The position numbers and the translations under genes were made by a program. This document shows, piece after piece, positions 16,951 to 27,222 of a stretch of DNA of 64,000 nucleotides. Under the pieces are notes generated by a model. It searched no databases. It saw only the letters and a list, made by a program, of their open reading frames with translations, and was not told the DNA's origin. Within the stretch, counting starts at the first letter, position 1. Each line of letters opens with the position of its first letter. Source of the DNA: Gloeobacter violaceus PCC 7421 (GTDB lineage Bacteria > Cyanobacteriota > Cyanobacteriia > Gloeobacterales > Gloeobacteraceae); the NCBI RefSeq assembly GCF_000011385.1, contig NC_005125.1, positions 2,790,001-2,854,000 on the forward strand, written 5' to 3'.

Positions 16951-17310
16951 ATTTCGAACCCCGCCGCCGTCAATCCCAAGAAAAATCAGCGCCGCTGCGT
17001 CAGTTGCCGGCGCACGGGTGAGCGCGAGAGCTTTTGGCGGATCGTCCGGGTCCACCCCGGCTGGCAGATACAATTGAATGAGGGAATGGGTCGCTCGGCT
17101 TACCTGTGTCCCCGCGAGGAATGTTTGCGTCTGGCACAGCGCAAAAATCGGCTCGCTCGGGCGCTCAAGGCTCGTGTCGACGAGGCTGTCTACGAGCAGC
17201 TTCGCAGCGAACTGGCTAAGATCGTAAAGCCTAAGGCGTCGGCGACCGCCTCATCGGAATCTAGTGGAGGGCCAGTGGATGACCAACGCGAACATGCAAG
17301 GAAAAATTAG
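16951..17310 (+). CDS. ylxR: YlxR family RNA-binding protein (DUF448), start uncertain
   Basis: The product carries the YlxR signature ([20 protein letters not shown], then [22 protein letters not shown]), a small nucleic-acid-binding protein encoded just ahead of infB in many bacteria. I find no ATG, GTG or TTG suitably placed before the conserved block. The ATT at 16951, eight bases after an AGGA, is the best-placed candidate and would give 119 residues. The stop overlaps the infB start region by about 30 bases. nusA, which usually precedes ylxR, is absent here. Confidence 0.85.
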   Translation: MSNPAAVNPKKNQRRCVSCRRTGERESFWRIVRVHPGWQIQLNEGMGRSAYLCPREECLRLAQRKNRLARALKARVDEAVYEQLRSELAKIVKPKASATASSESSGGPVDDQREHARKN

Positions 17311-20056
17311 GATCTACGACCTGGCTCGCGACCTTGGACGGGACAATCGAGATGTGATGGCGGTTTGCCAGCGACTGGGCATTGCTCACAAAACCCACAG
17401 CAGCACGATCTCCGAGCAAGAAGCCGATTCGATCCGCGAAGCATTTCAGCGCGGACTGCCCCCTGGAGGCCGCAAAAAGGCGAAGATCCAGCAGCAGGGG
17501 GCTGCCGCCGCCAACAAGCAGCAAATCCTCGAGGTGCGTCGGCCGCCGGTGGGTTACCAGCCGCCCGTGCGCACCGAGGTCTCCCAGATTCTGGTCTCCA
17601 CCGTCACCCCTGCAGTCCCCACCGAAGCGCAACCCTTACCCATTCCCACCCTCCCCGAACTACCCGTCCCCGAACAGGTCGCCGAGCAGGCGGCCGCGCC
17701 GAGCGTCCAGGAGGCGGTCGAGCCGATCGCCGTGAGTCCAGTCACCTCGCCGTTGCCTATCGACGCGGCGGACGTTGAAGCCGACAACTACACCGCAGAC
17801 GAAGACTCGATGCCAATCTCGATCGCCCAGACCGTTGTGGAGGCTCCTGCCGCTCCGACCAGCGAGGCCGCCCCGCCGGAGCCGGAGCCGACGCCGCTTC
17901 CCGCCCCGGCCGCCGAAGCGCCGCAACCAGTGCGTCCGCCCGCTCCCCCGGCTCCGGCCAAGCCCACCCCGGCCCCGGCTCCGGCGCCCCGGCCCACCGC
18001 CGAGCAACCGTCCGAGCCGCGCCGGCCTCAACCGCCCGCCCAACCGCCGAGCCGCCCCGAAAAGCGCGGTGGGCCGCTGATCGCTCCCAACCGGGGAGGC
18101 CTTCAGCCGACCCGGCCGGTCCCGGCTCAGCCCGCCCCCCAGACCCCGACCCGCTCCGGTTCCGGCATCGCCAAAAAAGGGGCGATCACCAAGGCCGGCA
18201 GCGGCAGTGGCGGCGGCCGTCCCGGCGGCCCGATGCGCCGCCGCGACGAGCGCGAGGCGGCGGTGGTCGATGAGCAACCCAAGATCTTGTTGCTCAGCGG
18301 CAACATTTCGGTGCAGGATCTGGCCCAGCGCATGCACGTACCCACCACCGAAATCATCAAGACGCTCTTTATGAAGAGCGTCATGGTCAACATCAACCAG
18401 ACCCTCGATCAGGCCACCGCCGAACTGGTGGCCCGCGAACTGGGTTACGAAGTGCAGGCCGAGACCGCCGTCGCCCAGGCCACCAAGACCGAAATGCTCG
18501 ATGTCGGCGATATCGAGAGCCTGGAGGTGCGCCCGCCGGTTGTCACGATCATGGGCCACGTCGACCACGGCAAAACGTCGCTATTGGATGCCATCCGCTC
18601 GGCGCGGGTCGCCGAGGGCGAGGCGGGCGGCATCACCCAACACATCGGCGCCTACCAGATCGAGGTGCCCACCGAGGCAGGCCCGCGCAAGCTGGTGTTC
18701 CTCGACACCCCCGGCCACGAGGCGTTCACGGCGATGCGCGCCCGCGGCGCCAAGGTCACCGACATCACCGTGCTGGTGGTGGCGGCCGACGACGGCGTCA
18801 AACCCCAGACCATCGAAGCGATCTCCCACGCCAAGGCTGCCGGGGTGCCGATTTTAGTCGCCATCAACAAAGTCGACAAGCCCGACGCCAACCCCGAGCG
18901 CGTCAAGCAGGAACTCACCGAGTACGATCTGGTCCCCGAGGAGTGGGGCGGCAAGACGGTGATGGTACCGGTGAGCGCCAAGCAAAAGCTCAACCTCGAC
19001 TTGTTGCTTGAGAATCTGCTGTTGGTGGCCGACTACGAACTGGAGTTGATGGCCAACCCCAACCGCCAGGCCAAAGGCACGATCATCGAAGCGAACCTGG
19101 ACAAGGCCCGCGGTCCGGTGGCGACCGCCCTAGTCCAAAACGGCACCCTGCACGTGGGCGACATCATCGTGGTGGGCTCGATCTTCGGCAAGGTGCGCGC
19201 GCTCTACGACGACCGCGGCAACCGGGTCGACGCAGCACCCCCTTCGATGCCCGTCGAGGTATTGGGCCTGACCGACGTGCCCCAGGCGGGCGACGAGTTC
19301 GAGGTCTACAGCGACGAGCGCGAGGCCCGGCGCATTGCCGACGAGCGCACTTCCAAGGCCCGCGAAAACCGCCTGCAACAGCAGATGGCTTCGCGCCGCG
19401 TCTCGCTCGGGGCTTTTTCGGCCCAGGCGCAAGAAGGCGAGCTCAAAGAACTCGCCCTCATCATCCGCGCCGATGTGCAGGGCTCGGTCGAAGCGATCCG
19501 GGCTTCTCTGGAGAAGCTCCCCCAGGACAAGGTACAACTGCGCGTCCTGCAGGCGGCGGCGGGCGAGGTCTCCGAGACCGACATCGACCTGGCTGCCGCT
19601 TCCAACGCCGTCATCCTCTCCTTCAGCACCACCCTGGCGAGCGGTGCGCGCCAGGCGGCGGAGCAGGCGGGTGTGGACGTACGCGAGTACGACGTCATCT
19701 ACAAGCTGCTCGAAGATATCCAACTGGCGATGGAAGGTCTGCTGGACCCTGAACTGGTCGAGGAAGCCCTCGGTGGGGCCGAGGTGCGCCAGGTCTTCCC
19801 GGTGGGCAAAGGCCAGGTGGCCGGCTGCTACGTCAAGGAGGGCAAGCTGCTGCGCAACGCCCAGATGCGAGTGCGCCGCGGCAAAGAAGTCGTCTTCGAA
19901 GGGCACGTCGATTCGCTCAAGCGCTTCAAAGAGGACGCCAAGGAAGTGGCCACCGGCTTCGAGTGCGGCGTCGGCTCCGACAAATTCGCCTCCTGGCAAC
20001 CGGGCGATCTGATCGAGTGCTTCCGCATGGTCACCCAGAAGCGCACCCTCAACTAA
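17279..20056 (+). CDS. infB: Translation initiation factor IF-2
   Basis: This 925-residue GTPase delivers fMet-tRNA to the 30S subunit. The N-terminal IF2_N-type domain ([21 protein letters not shown]) is followed by a long region rich in Pro, Ala and Glu (about residues 85-300). A second IF2_N-type domain, the G domain ([38 protein letters not shown]) and domains II-IV come next. The ATG at 17279 is supported by GGAGG eight bases upstream. A GTG at 17264 is in frame but poorly placed. It ends the operon and is followed by a strong terminator. Confidence 0.97.
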   Translation: MTNANMQGKIRIYDLARDLGRDNRDVMAVCQRLGIAHKTHSSTISEQEADSIREAFQRGLPPGGRKKAKIQQQGAAAANKQQILEVRRPPVGYQPPVRTEVSQILVSTVTPAVPTEAQPLPIPTLPELPVPEQVAEQAAAPSVQEAVEPIAVSPVTSPLPIDAADVEADNYTADEDSMPISIAQTVVEAPAAPTSEAAPPEPEPTPLPAPAAEAPQPVRPPAPPAPAKPTPAPAPAPRPTAEQPSEPRRPQPPAQPPSRPEKRGGPLIAPNRGGLQPTRPVPAQPAPQTPTRSGSGIAKKGAITKAGSGSGGGRPGGPMRRRDEREAAVVDEQPKILLLSGNISVQDLAQRMHVPTTEIIKTLFMKSVMVNINQTLDQATAELVARELGYEVQAETAVAQATKTEMLDVGDIESLEVRPPVVTIMGHVDHGKTSLLDAIRSARVAEGEAGGITQHIGAYQIEVPTEAGPRKLVFLDTPGHEAFTAMRARGAKVTDITVLVVAADDGVKPQTIEAISHAKAAGVPILVAINKVDKPDANPERVKQELTEYDLVPEEWGGKTVMVPVSAKQKLNLDLLLENLLLVADYELELMANPNRQAKGTIIEANLDKARGPVATALVQNGTLHVGDIIVVGSIFGKVRALYDDRGNRVDAAPPSMPVEVLGLTDVPQAGDEFEVYSDEREARRIADERTSKARENRLQQQMASRRVSLGAFSAQAQEGELKELALIIRADVQGSVEAIRASLEKLPQDKVQLRVLQAAAGEVSETDIDLAAASNAVILSFSTTLASGARQAAEQAGVDVREYDVIYKLLEDIQLAMEGLLDPELVEEALGGAEVRQVFPVGKGQVAGCYVKEGKLLRNAQMRVRRGKEVVFEGHVDSLKRFKEDAKEVATGFECGVGSDKFASWQPGDLIECFRMVTQKRTLN

Positions 20057-20081
20057 GTTCTGAGACTTGTTTCTCTCAAGA

Positions 20082-20109
20082 TGGACCGGCCTTAGCCGGT
20101 CCATTTTTT
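20082..20109 (+). terminator. Rho-independent terminator of the folK-infB operon
   Basis: TGGACCGGC pairs with GCCGGTCCA around a CTTA loop and is followed directly by six T residues. It starts 26 bases past the infB stop codon. Confidence 0.95.
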
Positions 20110-20215
20110 GTCTTTGCAACAGCAGCTGGATGTTCAGAATGTTTGACTTATCACGCTTTTCATGTAAGATTTGTATGGATTGAATGGCAAACATCTTTTC
20201 GCTGCCGAGGAGACG

Positions 20216-21061
20216 ATGGAGCGAGACGAAAAGTACGACTCGTTGGAGTGGCTTGATGAGTCAGGCGTTGGCAGTAGTGTCCACGACGATGATGTTGACA
20301 TCGCTCTCTACACGGATGAGGAATTACCGGAGAGTGTAGAGAGAGACGATTATTCATCCGCAGATGCGATCATCTTCTTCGACTATTGGGAGACCGCTGA
20401 GGTAGACGCAAACCTTACAGGAGAAGATCTGGAAAGCCACTTTGATCTATCCAACAGGCAAAATAACGGCTCCAGCCTGGTTGAGGAATCTACGCTCATT
20501 GGTTTCGATGGTGCAATCTCTTATGAAGCTGTCTCTGCTCAATCGGATGGCAGTGATGTAGTACCCCAGGAACAGAGCGATTTTGTTACTTGGAATGGCG
20601 ACGATCAGCCGGCCTATCTTGCTTCAAGCGTTTTTGTGGAGCAGCCAGACTACTTTGGCTCCAACGGACTGGAAACCACCAGTGGCGCAGACGCAGAGCT
20701 GCTAGCCCGAGATCTGGAATCTTTGGAGCAGAGTACTCCTTCTCGCAACCAACAGCGCTGTGATGAGCTGTACCAAGCACACAAAGGGCAGCCTAAGCCT
20801 GATCTAGCGGATGCGGAGGCCGATCAGCGTGTCAGCGAGATTGGCTGGACAGCCGCTGGTGGTTGGCTTGGTGGGCAACTGGGCAAAACAGCAGGGGCAG
20901 CATCCAAGTTTCCAGGTGCGGACAAGCTTGGTGAAGGTATAGGTACGGTGGGTGGTGCTGTGATCACTCAGATGGCTTTGGAAGGAAAACGAAAGGTCGA
21001 TGCCTGGGAGGACGCTTGCAAAGAAATGGGCTTGCCTCCGGATAATGGACGCGTTCCATAA
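20216..21061 (+). CDS. Acidic protein with C-terminal glycine-zipper region, unknown function
   Basis: The 281-residue product begins MERDEKYDSLEWLDESG and is very acidic for its first 170 residues. The C-terminal part, IGWTAAGGWLGGQLGKTAG and LGEGIGTVGGAVITQMALEG, is a glycine-rich amphipathic region like those that insert in or span membranes. The ATG at 20216 follows a GAGGAG site; an in-frame TTG at 20171 is less likely. AT content is higher than in the flanking operon. It is followed 30 bases later by a membrane protein gene. I recognise no family. Confidence 0.6.
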   Translation: MERDEKYDSLEWLDESGVGSSVHDDDVDIALYTDEELPESVERDDYSSADAIIFFDYWETAEVDANLTGEDLESHFDLSNRQNNGSSLVEESTLIGFDGAISYEAVSAQSDGSDVVPQEQSDFVTWNGDDQPAYLASSVFVEQPDYFGSNGLETTSGADAELLARDLESLEQSTPSRNQQRCDELYQAHKGQPKPDLADAEADQRVSEIGWTAAGGWLGGQLGKTAGAASKFPGADKLGEGIGTVGGAVITQMALEGKRKVDAWEDACKEMGLPPDNGRVP

Positions 21062-21091
21062 AAACACCGATTGCAGAGGGAGCGGTAAGCA

Positions 21092-21946
21092 TTGAAAGAC
21101 GAAGCGCGATATGAGATAAAGCCGAATCGAAGACGAGAGATCACATTTTCGTTACTCGCTTCAGTGTGTGTGTTCTTGATCTGCTCACTTCTTATCAGTA
21201 CGAGCAACATAGGATATGTGGCTACCGGTGTTGGAGCCCTTATTTTATTTAGTATGTCAATCTCATCGGTGTTGATAAGGCTACTTATTCCTGCACCAAG
21301 ACTATTGATTTCGACAAGCAAAATCGAACAGATATTCGATGATGGAGTCCTCTCAATTGGGTGGAATAAAGTTCAAGCAATTCGACATTCAAATAGTTAT
21401 ATCGGTCTCAATCTTCTTGAGGAAGGATTACTAGGCAGCGCTCAAAGTATTAAAGGAAAGCAATTTAATGCTCTGAAAGTAGCCGTTCTTGTAGAGTGTT
21501 TATTTATGCCGTCGCATTGGTTGCAGATAAGGAAAGTGATCGCGGCCAAAAACCTGGAAGAACTGATGCAATGGACTGGCAAAAATCTCAAGTCTGACCT
21601 TCTTATTTATTGGTACGAAATCGATCGTTCCATCGCTGAATTTACTGAACTTATCGCTTCGCATGCTCCTAATGCCGTGACGCCGGAGTGGCGCAGAAAG
21701 TCATCAAACTTCCAGTGGCTTGTTGGTTCCCTGACTGGCGTTCTTGGCGTCAGCATTGTTCGTATTTGGGGCCTTCCAGATCTTTTCAAAGGCCTTGCCA
21801 GCCGTGGGGAATTGTGGCAAGCGGTAGGCGCAACATTGATGGCAGCAGCAATCGGGTTAAGCATCCTCTCAGGCGTGGCTCTGGCTGTCAAGCAACCGTG
21901 GAAAGGAAAAACAACTTCGCAAGAACATGATCGCTTGACCGAGTAG
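21092..21946 (+). CDS. Membrane protein with PH-like middle region, unknown function
   Basis: This 284-residue protein begins at a TTG preceded by GAGGGAG. It has two membrane helices near the N-terminus (LLASVCVFLICSLLISTSN and VGALILFSMSISSVLIRLLI) and two more near the C-terminus. The middle segment LLISTSKIEQIFDDGVLSIG resembles the PH-like fold of the STM3941-type membrane proteins; that is a weak inference. It probably forms a two-gene unit with the acidic glycine-zipper gene upstream. Codon use and AT content suggest recent acquisition. Confidence 0.6.
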   Translation: MKDEARYEIKPNRRREITFSLLASVCVFLICSLLISTSNIGYVATGVGALILFSMSISSVLIRLLIPAPRLLISTSKIEQIFDDGVLSIGWNKVQAIRHSNSYIGLNLLEEGLLGSAQSIKGKQFNALKVAVLVECLFMPSHWLQIRKVIAAKNLEELMQWTGKNLKSDLLIYWYEIDRSIAEFTELIASHAPNAVTPEWRRKSSNFQWLVGSLTGVLGVSIVRIWGLPDLFKGLASRGELWQAVGATLMAAAIGLSILSGVALAVKQPWKGKTTSQEHDRLTE

Positions 21947-21985
21947 TGACGCACACACGCAAAGTCCTGATGTCCGGGCAAAAAC

Positions 21986-24900
21986 TCAGGTCTCAACAGC
22001 TCCCAACGCCTTGAGCGTCGCCACCTGCGTCGGGGTGAGACCCGTTGCCCCGGCGATGTTCATGCCTTCGTAGAGCCGCTCCACCTGCACCGACTTGAGA
22101 CACTCGCCCGTCTCGCGGTCCCAGAGTTTGAGCATGACGTCGATGCCGGCGGTGAGTAGGATCCGGCCGTCCGGCGAGAAGGCGACCGAGATGACCCAAC
22201 TATTGTGCGCCTGCCAGGCACGCAGACGGCGGCCCGTGGCCACCTCCCATACCGCCGCCTTCGCGTCGGTACCCGCTGAAGCGAGAAATTGACCGTCGGG
22301 GCTGAAGGCCACCCGCCACACCCAGCCACGGTGGGCCTCCAGCGTGTGCAACAACTTGCCCTCGGCGCTGTCCCAGAGGCGGACGGTGCCGTCGTGGCTG
22401 CCGGAGGCCAAAATCCGGCCGTCGGGGCTGAAGGCCACCTGCCAGGCCCATTCGCGGTGGCCCGGAAAAATTTGCAGCTTCTCGAACGTCTCTAAATCCC
22501 AGATCTCGGCGCGATCGTCGATCAGGCCCACCGCCAGCCGCTTCCCGTCGGAAGCCACGGCGACGCTGTCGACGAGTTGTTCGCCGCCGCTGCGCAGCAG
22601 GTGGCCGGTGGATACCTGCCAGACTCTCACGCCGCTGTCGTAACCGCAGCTGACCAAAAGCGCGCCGTCGGGGCTAAATGCCAGGCCGCGGATGGCGGCG
22701 GTGTGCCCCTCGAAGATTGCCACCTGGCGGTGGGAAGTAAGCGACCACAAGCGAATCGTCCCGTCGGCGCTGGCGCTTGCCAGGTGCTCCCGGTCGGGGC
22801 TGAAGACGACGGCACCCACAGCACCGGTGTGGCCCACCAGCCGCCACTGCCGGTCGGCGATGCGGTCCCACAAAAGCACCAGATCGTATTCGCCCCCGGC
22901 GGCTACGAAGCGCCCGTCGGGGCTGAAGGTGCCCGAGGTCAACCAGTTGATCCGCCCGCAGATGGTGCGCAGCAGGCGGCCGGTGGACACTTCCCACAGG
23001 CGGATCGCCTGATCGTCGCTGCCGCTGGCAAGCCGGGTACCGCAGGGACTGAGGGCCAAAGCCATGACGTTGTTGTCGTGGGCGGCAATCAGCCGGGTGC
23101 AGCGACCGGTGGCCACATCCCAGAAGCGGATGGAGCGGTCGGTGCTGCCGCTCGCCACCGTGGTGTCGTCGATGAACAGCACGCTCAAGGTCGGGCCGGT
23201 GTGCCCTTCGAGGACGGCCACGCACTCACCGCCGGCCGGATCCCAAAGGCGCACGGTGCGGTCGATGCCGGCGCTTGCCACCAGGTGTCCCGAGGGGCTG
23301 AAGGCCACCGATTTGATCCAGTCGGTGTGGCCTCCCAGCACCCTTAGACAGACGCTGCTCTCGACATCCCAGACCCGCAACAGGCAGTCGGCCCCGGCGG
23401 AAACCAGCCACCGTCCGTCGGGGCTGAAGGCCAATCCGTAGATCGTCCGGGATAATCCCACCAGGACGCAACTGTTGCCGTAGCCGTCCGCGCGGCGCCA
23501 CAGGTGGATCTGACCGTCCGCTCCGCCGCTTGCCAGGTACTCGCCGTCGGCGGAGATGGCCAGGGTCGGGATCGTGCCGGTGTGCACTTTGTGGGAGCGC
23601 AGGCAGCGACCGCTCTCCACGTCCCAAAATTGAATTGCCGCATCGACGCCGCGCCCGGCCGCCGAGACGAGCGTATCGCCTTTGGGAGTAAAGACCAGTC
23701 CCCAGACTGCCTCCGGTTGGGCCTCGAAGCAGGCGACCTGCCGGCCGTTGTCCGTTTGCCACAAATAGATTTTGCCGGTCGAATCACCGCAGGCAAGCAG
23801 GTGCCCGCGCGGATGAAAAGCAAGGACCACGATCAGCGCGAAGACGCGGGCGAACACCGAGCCGTTTAGATCCGCGCCGGTAAAATCGACCCGGCACAGG
23901 CGCCTTTCCGGCAGGTACGCCTGCCAGACCGCGAGCCCCGCAAGGTCCATTCCGCTCAGGTCCGCGTCCAGATGGCCCAGCAAGTTGAGGGCGTTGCCGG
24001 CGGCGTAGCCGCGCCCCACACTCGAACGGCGCAGGCTCGCAACCAGCGTCCGCAGTTGCTCTTCGGCGGCGGCGGGGGAGCCGAGGGCCACGATGAGCGC
24101 CTCCAGCACCGGCCGGAGGAGAAGCTGTTCCTGGGTGGCGCGCAGGTAATCTTTGGTCTGGGCCTGTAACAGGGCATGGCGGTGGAGGACCGCCGGGGTG
24201 AGGGTGCAGATTTCCCGACAGGCCGCCTCCACCAGTCGGTCGACCAGATATTCCAGTACCACCGGCTGCAGCGCGAAGCCACCTCCCTCTGCGCCCGGCC
24301 GCTCGGTTCGCAGTTCAATCAGCGAGCGGCGCGAGAGCGATTCGAGCACACCCAGCAGCCGCTCGGTGGCCCAGGGTTCCACCAGGGCTGTGCGCAAGCG
24401 GTCGATGGGCACCGGTTCGCGGTGGATGGCAAGCCAGAAGAGCAGTTGTTGCTCCATCGGCGAGGTGCGGGTAAACTGCTCGTCCAGCAACGTGCGGATG
24501 CCGCCCATCACGCTCGCCCCCTGGGCTAGAAAACCCGTCAGGCTGCCAGCGAAGGTATCGCGAATGGTGGCGGCGACAATTTTGAGCGCCAGCGGATTGC
24601 CCAGGTACAGATCCACCAGGCGGACGCACTCACTCGGGGTGGCCTGCAAATCCTTCACCAGCAACAGCGCGTTCGCCTCGGGGGCGGACAGCCCTCCCAG
24701 AGCCAGCGAACGCACCGGCAGGCGGCTGCCCTCCTGGCGGGCTACGGCCTCGGGTTTTTCGCGGCTGGTGAGCACCAGACAACTGTCGTGGGGCACCTCG
24801 CCAAGCCTGCGCAGCAGTTCCCCGTAATCCTCGAAGCCCGGCCTACACAGCCCCGCAGTACCGGCAGCTTCCCCGCCCCCTTGCAAAATCGTCTCGCAGT

Positions 24901-25567
24901 TGTCGAGTACCAGCAGGCAGCGATGGGCGCGCAAGTACCGCAACAACAGCGAGATCTGCGCTCCTGCAGTGTCGGGCAGCTCCACCCCGCCGCCGCCCAT
25001 CAGGGCCACCCACTCGGCCGACAGTTCGCTCATTGGTGGTGCATCGGCAAGGCTGCGCCAGATCACCCACTCGAAGTACGCCTGCACCTGCTGCGCCAGT
25101 TTCACCGAAAGCGAAGTCTTGCCCATTCCCCCCATGCCCAGGATGGCCACCAACCGGCAGCGCTCCTCCACCAGCCAGCTTTCGAGTGTGGCCAATTCCC
25201 GCTCGCGGCCAAAAAATACCGACACATCGACCGCTTCACCCCAGTACTGGTGGGTATGGGGACGCACCACCGCGAGTGCTTCCAGCGGCAGGCTGGTGTA
25301 ATCGGCCGCTTCCAGTTGCAACCCGAAGCGCGAAAAACAATGCTCCAGCGTGCTGCGGTCGAGCCCCTCCCGACCGGCGAGTACCCGCGCGATCGTGCGG
25401 GCGGTAAGCCCGATGCGGGCGCTGAGCGCTTCCAGCGTGTAGCGCCAGCCTTCGAGTTCTTCTTGCTCCGCTGCGGCAATCGCCCGCCGCAATTTCTGCA
25501 GACCCCGCTCACTCAAGACGACGCCGCGCCGCCGTTTTCTCAGTAGATCTACCTGGTGTTGGGACAT
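21986..25567 (-). CDS. STAND NTPase with 14 WD40 repeats
   Basis: This 1193-residue signal-transduction ATPase starts with a helical domain ([21 protein letters not shown]) that resembles a helix-turn-helix or effector adaptor. The nucleotide-binding module has [15 protein letters not shown], the P-loop [15 protein letters not shown] and [12 protein letters not shown] as Walker B. A pentapeptide-like stretch ([16 protein letters not shown]) leads to 14 WD40 repeats, each ending in a motif such as IRLW or VRLWD. That would make two seven-bladed propellers. The ATG at 25567 starts [15 protein letters not shown]. Such proteins sense a signal through the propellers and oligomerise on ATP; the ligand is unknown. 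Confidence 0.88.
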   Translation of the reverse strand: MSQHQVDLLRKRRRGVVLSERGLQKLRRAIAAAEQEELEGWRYTLEALSARIGLTARTIARVLAGREGLDRSTLEHCFSRFGLQLEAADYTSLPLEALAVVRPHTHQYWGEAVDVSVFFGRERELATLESWLVEERCRLVAILGMGGMGKTSLSVKLAQQVQAYFEWVIWRSLADAPPMSELSAEWVALMGGGGVELPDTAGAQISLLLRYLRAHRCLLVLDNCETILQGGGEAAGTAGLCRPGFEDYGELLRRLGEVPHDSCLVLTSREKPEAVARQEGSRLPVRSLALGGLSAPEANALLLVKDLQATPSECVRLVDLYLGNPLALKIVAATIRDTFAGSLTGFLAQGASVMGGIRTLLDEQFTRTSPMEQQLLFWLAIHREPVPIDRLRTALVEPWATERLLGVLESLSRRSLIELRTERPGAEGGGFALQPVVLEYLVDRLVEAACREICTLTPAVLHRHALLQAQTKDYLRATQEQLLLRPVLEALIVALGSPAAAEEQLRTLVASLRRSSVGRGYAAGNALNLLGHLDADLSGMDLAGLAVWQAYLPERRLCRVDFTGADLNGSVFARVFALIVVLAFHPRGHLLACGDSTGKIYLWQTDNGRQVACFEAQPEAVWGLVFTPKGDTLVSAAGRGVDAAIQFWDVESGRCLRSHKVHTGTIPTLAISADGEYLASGGADGQIHLWRRADGYGNSCVLVGLSRTIYGLAFSPDGRWLVSAGADCLLRVWDVESSVCLRVLGGHTDWIKSVAFSPSGHLVASAGIDRTVRLWDPAGGECVAVLEGHTGPTLSVLFIDDTTVASGSTDRSIRFWDVATGRCTRLIAAHDNNVMALALSPCGTRLASGSDDQAIRLWEVSTGRLLRTICGRINWLTSGTFSPDGRFVAAGGEYDLVLLWDRIADRQWRLVGHTGAVGAVVFSPDREHLASASADGTIRLWSLTSHRQVAIFEGHTAAIRGLAFSPDGALLVSCGYDSGVRVWQVSTGHLLRSGGEQLVDSVAVASDGKRLAVGLIDDRAEIWDLETFEKLQIFPGHREWAWQVAFSPDGRILASGSHDGTVRLWDSAEGKLLHTLEAHRGWVWRVAFSPDGQFLASAGTDAKAAVWEVATGRRLRAWQAHNSWVISVAFSPDGRILLTAGIDVMLKLWDRETGECLKSVQVERLYEGMNIAGATGLTPTQVATLKALGAVET

Positions 25568-25892
25568 CGTCCGCGACCACCCAATTGTTACGAAAAACTG
25601 CGTCCATTTAACAGTAGATGCTGCAAACCCGTCCGGCAACGCTGCCACGTCCGCAACCGGACGTTTGGCTTATCTTTCCGCCTTATCGTTCCGGTGAATT
25701 GCCGGTGGACGCAAGCGGAGATCAAGTCCCTGGTGCGATGGCAACCGGAGCTTTGCCAAACGTCGCCGTAAGTTTCTAACTTAACGACGACAACTTGCCT
25801 GGAAGCGGCCGGGGCGCTGTTACAGACTGTTAACTGTCAGGCGACCGGATGCCTATCCGGTTGCAACGAAACCCTTATTTTGGAGTGCTGCT
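25568..25892. promoter_or_regulatory. psbA upstream region
   Basis: This 325-base intergenic region separates the STAND-WD40 gene from psbA. It contains an exact 10-bp inverted repeat (GACGTTTGGC at 25660-25669 and its complement at 25755-25764), an HLR1-like element at 25819-25836 and a GGAG ribosome-binding core just before the psbA ATG. I see no further gene. Confidence 0.6.
25819..25836 (+). promoter_or_regulatory. HLR1-like RpaB-binding element upstream of psbA
   Basis: GTTACAGA and GTTAACTG are direct 8-mers separated by two bases. This resembles the high-light regulatory element HLR1 bound by RpaB in cyanobacteria (two GTTACA-type repeats with a 2-nt gap). The second half is imperfect. 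It lies 56 bases before the psbA start codon. Confidence 0.5.
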
Positions 25893-26981
25893 ATGACTGC
25901 AACTCTCGAGCGCCGTCAGGCGCAGGGGTTGTGGGATCGCTTCGCCGATTGGGTGACCTCCACCCACAACCGCTTCTACGTCGGTTGGTTCGGCGTGCTC
26001 ATGATCCCCACCTTACTCTCGGCCACCATCTGTTTTGTGATTGCCTTCGTGGCTGCGCCGCCGGTGGATATGGACGGCATCCGCGAGCCGATCTCGGGCT
26101 CACTGCTGTACGGCAACAACATCATCACCGGGGCGGTGATCCCGTCTTCCAACGCCATTGGCCTGCACTTCTACCCAATTTGGGAAGCGGCTTCGATGGA
26201 CGAGTGGCTCTACAACGGCGGCCCCTACCAGCTGGTGGTCTTCCATTTTTTGATTGGGGTGTTTTGCTACCTGGGCCGCGAGTGGGAGCTCAGCTACCGT
26301 TTGGGCCTGCGTCCGTGGATCTGCATCGCCTACAGCGCTCCTGTGGCCGCCGCGACCGCCGTTTTCCTCGTCTACCCGATCGGCCAGGGCAGCTTCAGTG
26401 ACGGGATGCCCCTGGGCATTTCGGGCACGTTCAACTTCATGTTTGTTTTTCAGGCGGAGCACAACATCCTCAACCACCCCTTCCACATGCTGGGGGTGGC
26501 GGGGGTGTTCGGCGGGGCGTTGATTTCGGCCATGCACGGCAGCCTGGTCACTTCTTCGCTGGTGAGCGAGACTTCCTACGAAGAGTCGCAGAACTACGGC
26601 TACAAGTTCGGCCAGGCGGAGGAGACTTACAACATCTCTGCTGCCCACGGCTACATCAGTCGGCTCGTCTTCCAGTACTTCGCGTTCTGGGGGGCGAATT
26701 CCCGCTCGCTGCACTTTATCATGGCGGCCTTCCCGGTGATCGGCATCTGGTTTACCTCGCTGGGTATCAGCGTGATGGCGTTCAACCTGAACGGCTTCAA
26801 TTTCAACAGCAGCATCGTGGATTCTCAGGGCCGGGCGATTTACACGTGGGCGGACATCGTCAACCGGGCAAATCTGGGCATGGAAGTGATGCACGAGCGC
26901 AATGCCCACAACTTCCCGCTGGATCTGGCCGGGACGGAGTCGGCTCCGGTGGCGGTCAGCACCGCTAAAGTGGGCGGTTAG
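25893..26981 (+). CDS. psbA: Photosystem II D1 protein, divergent isoform
   Basis: The 362-residue product is D1, the core PSII subunit binding P680, pheophytin, QB and the Mn4CaO5 cluster. The redox and metal ligands are present: Tyr161, Asp170, Glu189, His190, His198, His215, His252 and the C-terminal His/Glu/His/Asp/Ala set (shifted by two residues). Residue 130 is Glu, as in high-light isoforms. Unusual features are Asn at 194 in place of the usual Met, Ile at 255, Ala at 264 in place of the QB-pocket Ser, and a two-residue insertion just after 265 (FAFWGANS). An HLR1-like element lies upstream. Confidence 0.97.
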   Translation: MTATLERRQAQGLWDRFADWVTSTHNRFYVGWFGVLMIPTLLSATICFVIAFVAAPPVDMDGIREPISGSLLYGNNIITGAVIPSSNAIGLHFYPIWEAASMDEWLYNGGPYQLVVFHFLIGVFCYLGREWELSYRLGLRPWICIAYSAPVAAATAVFLVYPIGQGSFSDGMPLGISGTFNFMFVFQAEHNILNHPFHMLGVAGVFGGALISAMHGSLVTSSLVSETSYEESQNYGYKFGQAEETYNISAAHGYISRLVFQYFAFWGANSRSLHFIMAAFPVIGIWFTSLGISVMAFNLNGFNFNSSIVDSQGRAIYTWADIVNRANLGMEVMHERNAHNFPLDLAGTESAPVAVSTAKVGG

Positions 26982-27119
26982 TATTTCGACTTTGAGAGGG
27001 AGGCTCTACCGGTCTCCTTCCTTTGCGGAGCGGATCAAAGACTCCTGAGCTTCCCCCCGAGAAGGCTTTTGGGTCTTCTCACAAACGAAAGACGTATATC
27101 AAGTAAGCAGTCATTGTTG

Positions 27120-27153
27120 CCCGCGGGCGGAGTCCTTCTGCCCGCGGGTTTTT
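27120..27153 (+). terminator. Rho-independent terminator downstream of psbA
   Basis: CCCGCGGGC pairs with GCCCGCGGG across an 11-base loop and is followed by five T residues. It lies 138 bases past the psbA stop, which implies a long 3' untranslated region. Confidence 0.85.
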
Positions 27154-27222
27154 GTCTGCGCTCCGATTGGCTGTTTGGGCGAATTGGGATTTTCAGTCGG
27201 CCGGCTCCGCTCTCAAGCGCAT

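Noticed and set aside
26100-26909. A 269-codon open frame opposite psbA
   Set aside because: Antisense to D1 with no own start signals or motif. An antisense RNA is possible but nothing in the sequence shows it.
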